Part shown: piece by piece, positions 5,152 to 5,632 of the stretch | How the letters are laid out: each line of letters opens with the position of its first letter | Position numbering within the stretch: the stretch's first letter is position 1 | Assembly (NCBI GenBank): GCA_028817775.1 | Contig: JAPPOW010000155.1 | Span: forward strand, 1 to 5,632 | From: Candidatus Melainabacteria bacterium | GTDB lineage: Bacteria; Cyanobacteriota; Vampirovibrionia; LMEP-6097 | Direction of reading: 5' to 3' | Length of the DNA stretch: 5,632 nt | Made by a program: the position numbers and the translations under genes | The notes under the pieces: generated by a model | Databases searched by the model: none | Seen by the model: the letters and a program-made list of their open reading frames with translations, nothing else | What the model was told of the DNA's origin: nothing

Positions 5152-5610
5152 CTATGCAGCAACTGCTTCGTTGAAGTATTCCTTCAAACCTTCGTCAGTC
5201 GGCTTCATGCCTTTAGCACCTTCGTTCCAGTTTGCTGGGCAAACTTCACCGTTCTTCTCAAAGAACTGAAGTGCTTTAACCATTCTTACTGCTTCATCTA
5301 CATTACGTCCAAGCGGCAAGTTGTTTACAACTTGATGCTGCACTAGACCATCTTTGTCGATAAGGAATAAACCACGGTATGAAATACCAGCACCTTCAAC
5401 TTCAACATCATAATCACGAGTGATTTGTTTGTTGAGGTCAGAAACGACTGTGTAGTTAACACCCTGGATACCACCTTGCGACTTAGGTGTGTTTAACCAA
5501 GCAAAGTGAGAGAATTTAGAGTCAACACTGACACCGATAACTTCTGTATCAAGTGCTTTGAACTCTTCTACTTTGTCCTGAAAAGCGTGAAGCTCTGTAG
5601 GACACACAAA
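5152..5610 (-). CDS. 2-Cys peroxiredoxin (AhpC/TSA family), 5'-truncated
   Basis: Thiol peroxidase that reduces hydrogen peroxide and organic peroxides. It begins at TFVCPTE, the active-site motif, with peroxidatic Cys encoded by TGT at 5602-5604. Visible downstream: VIGVSVDSKFSHFAWLNTP, the GGIQG loop (variant of GGLG), YRGLFLIDKDG, NNLPLGRNVDE, and VCPANW with the resolving Cys about 121 residues after the first. KEYFNE near the C-terminus matches the YF motif. GG-loop and YF motifs mark over-oxidation-sensitive 2-Cys enzymes, though the loop Gly to Gln change may weaken this. The usual ~45-50 N-terminal residues are missing. Reading further upstream gives GH, then a TGA at 5629-5631, because the sequence turns into a reverse-complement copy of itself. 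The GTG at 5607 is the Val of FVCPTE and not a start. Its terminator is at 5094-5125. Confidence 0.95.
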   Translation of the reverse strand, partial: FVCPTELHAFQDKVEEFKALDTEVIGVSVDSKFSHFAWLNTPKSQGGIQGVNYTVVSDLNKQITRDYDVEVEGAGISYRGLFLIDKDGLVQHQVVNNLPLGRNVDEAVRMVKALQFFEKNGEVCPANWNEGAKGMKPTDEGLKEYFNEAVAA

Positions 5611-5632
5611 TGTGTGTCCTACAGAGCTTCAC
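5587..5632. repeat. Perfect inverted repeat, 22-bp arms, 2-base centre, at window end
   Basis: The left arm (5587-5608) is repeated exactly as its reverse complement at 5611-5632, with AA between, and the window ends at the last paired base. The left arm encodes the peroxiredoxin active site (VCPTELH). The right arm cannot be native gene, because it gives a stop codon six codons upstream in place of the conserved lead-in. It is most likely a fold-back join made in amplification, sequencing or assembly. Confidence 0.9.

Noticed and set aside
5149..5346. Plus-strand 65-codon open frame opposite the peroxiredoxin
   Set aside because: It lies wholly antisense to a well-conserved gene, has an unusual Cys/Phe-rich translation and no ribosome site.
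5605..5607. GTG as the start codon of a short 151-aa peroxiredoxin
   Set aside because: This codon is the Val of the FVCPTE active-site motif; a start here would lose the whole N-terminal part of the fold. The frame is simply cut by the inverted repeat.
5587..5632. Peroxiredoxin as a true pseudogene, or the inverted repeat as a transposon end or linear-replicon hairpin telomere
   Set aside because: The rest of the gene is intact and conserved, the arms are active-site coding sequence, and the repeat coincides with the end of the sequence. A technical fold-back explains all of this more simply.

Overview
This looks like a 5.6 kb bacterial fragment of about 40% G+C by eye, with the standard genetic code. 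It is probably a complete short metagenomic contig: an open gene runs in from base 1, and the other end stops exactly at the edge of a perfect inverted repeat. The 2-Cys peroxiredoxin resembles cyanobacterial-type typical 2-Cys enzymes, which would suit a non-photosynthetic relative of Cyanobacteria (Melainabacteria/Vampirovibrionia-like), but this is only a guess from memory of the family. There are no mobile element genes, RNA genes or CRISPR arrays.

Layout: (1) 1-216 (+), C-terminal tail of an unrecognised protein, meeting tail-to-tail with (2) 213-869 (-), a Mn-type superoxide dismutase; the two stop codons share the bases TTAA. (3) 870-988, a divergent promoter region with extended -10 elements on both strands and a 14-bp palindrome. 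(4) 989-2482 (+) and (5) 2553-3623 (+), two large unrecognised, probably cytosolic helical proteins, likely co-oriented neighbours. (6) 3617-4252 (-), an AlkA-type HhH-GPD 3-methyladenine DNA glycosylase overlapping gene 5 tail-to-tail by 7 bp and carrying an imperfect palindromic repeat inside its reading frame. (7) 4253-4337, a second divergent promoter region with an inverted repeat. (8) 4338-5114 (+), a third unrecognised helical protein. (9) 5094-5125, an intrinsic terminator for (10) 5152 to about 5610 (-), a 2-Cys peroxiredoxin cut off at its active-site motif.

The plus-strand units and minus-strand genes alternate, so every plus unit converges on a minus-strand gene: 1 on sodA, 4-5 on alkA, 8 on the peroxiredoxin. 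The three recognisable enzymes all protect against chemical damage: superoxide removal, alkylated-base excision and peroxide removal. They are separate transcription units with their own signals, so the clustering is suggestive only. The three plus-strand proteins remain unassigned. No gaps above 300 bases lack a gene.

Most notable are the in-frame palindromic repeat in alkA, the inverted repeat at the right end (most likely an assembly or amplification fold-back), the peroxiredoxin terminator whose loop contains the neighbouring gene's stop codon, and the three-gene set of unknown proteins.
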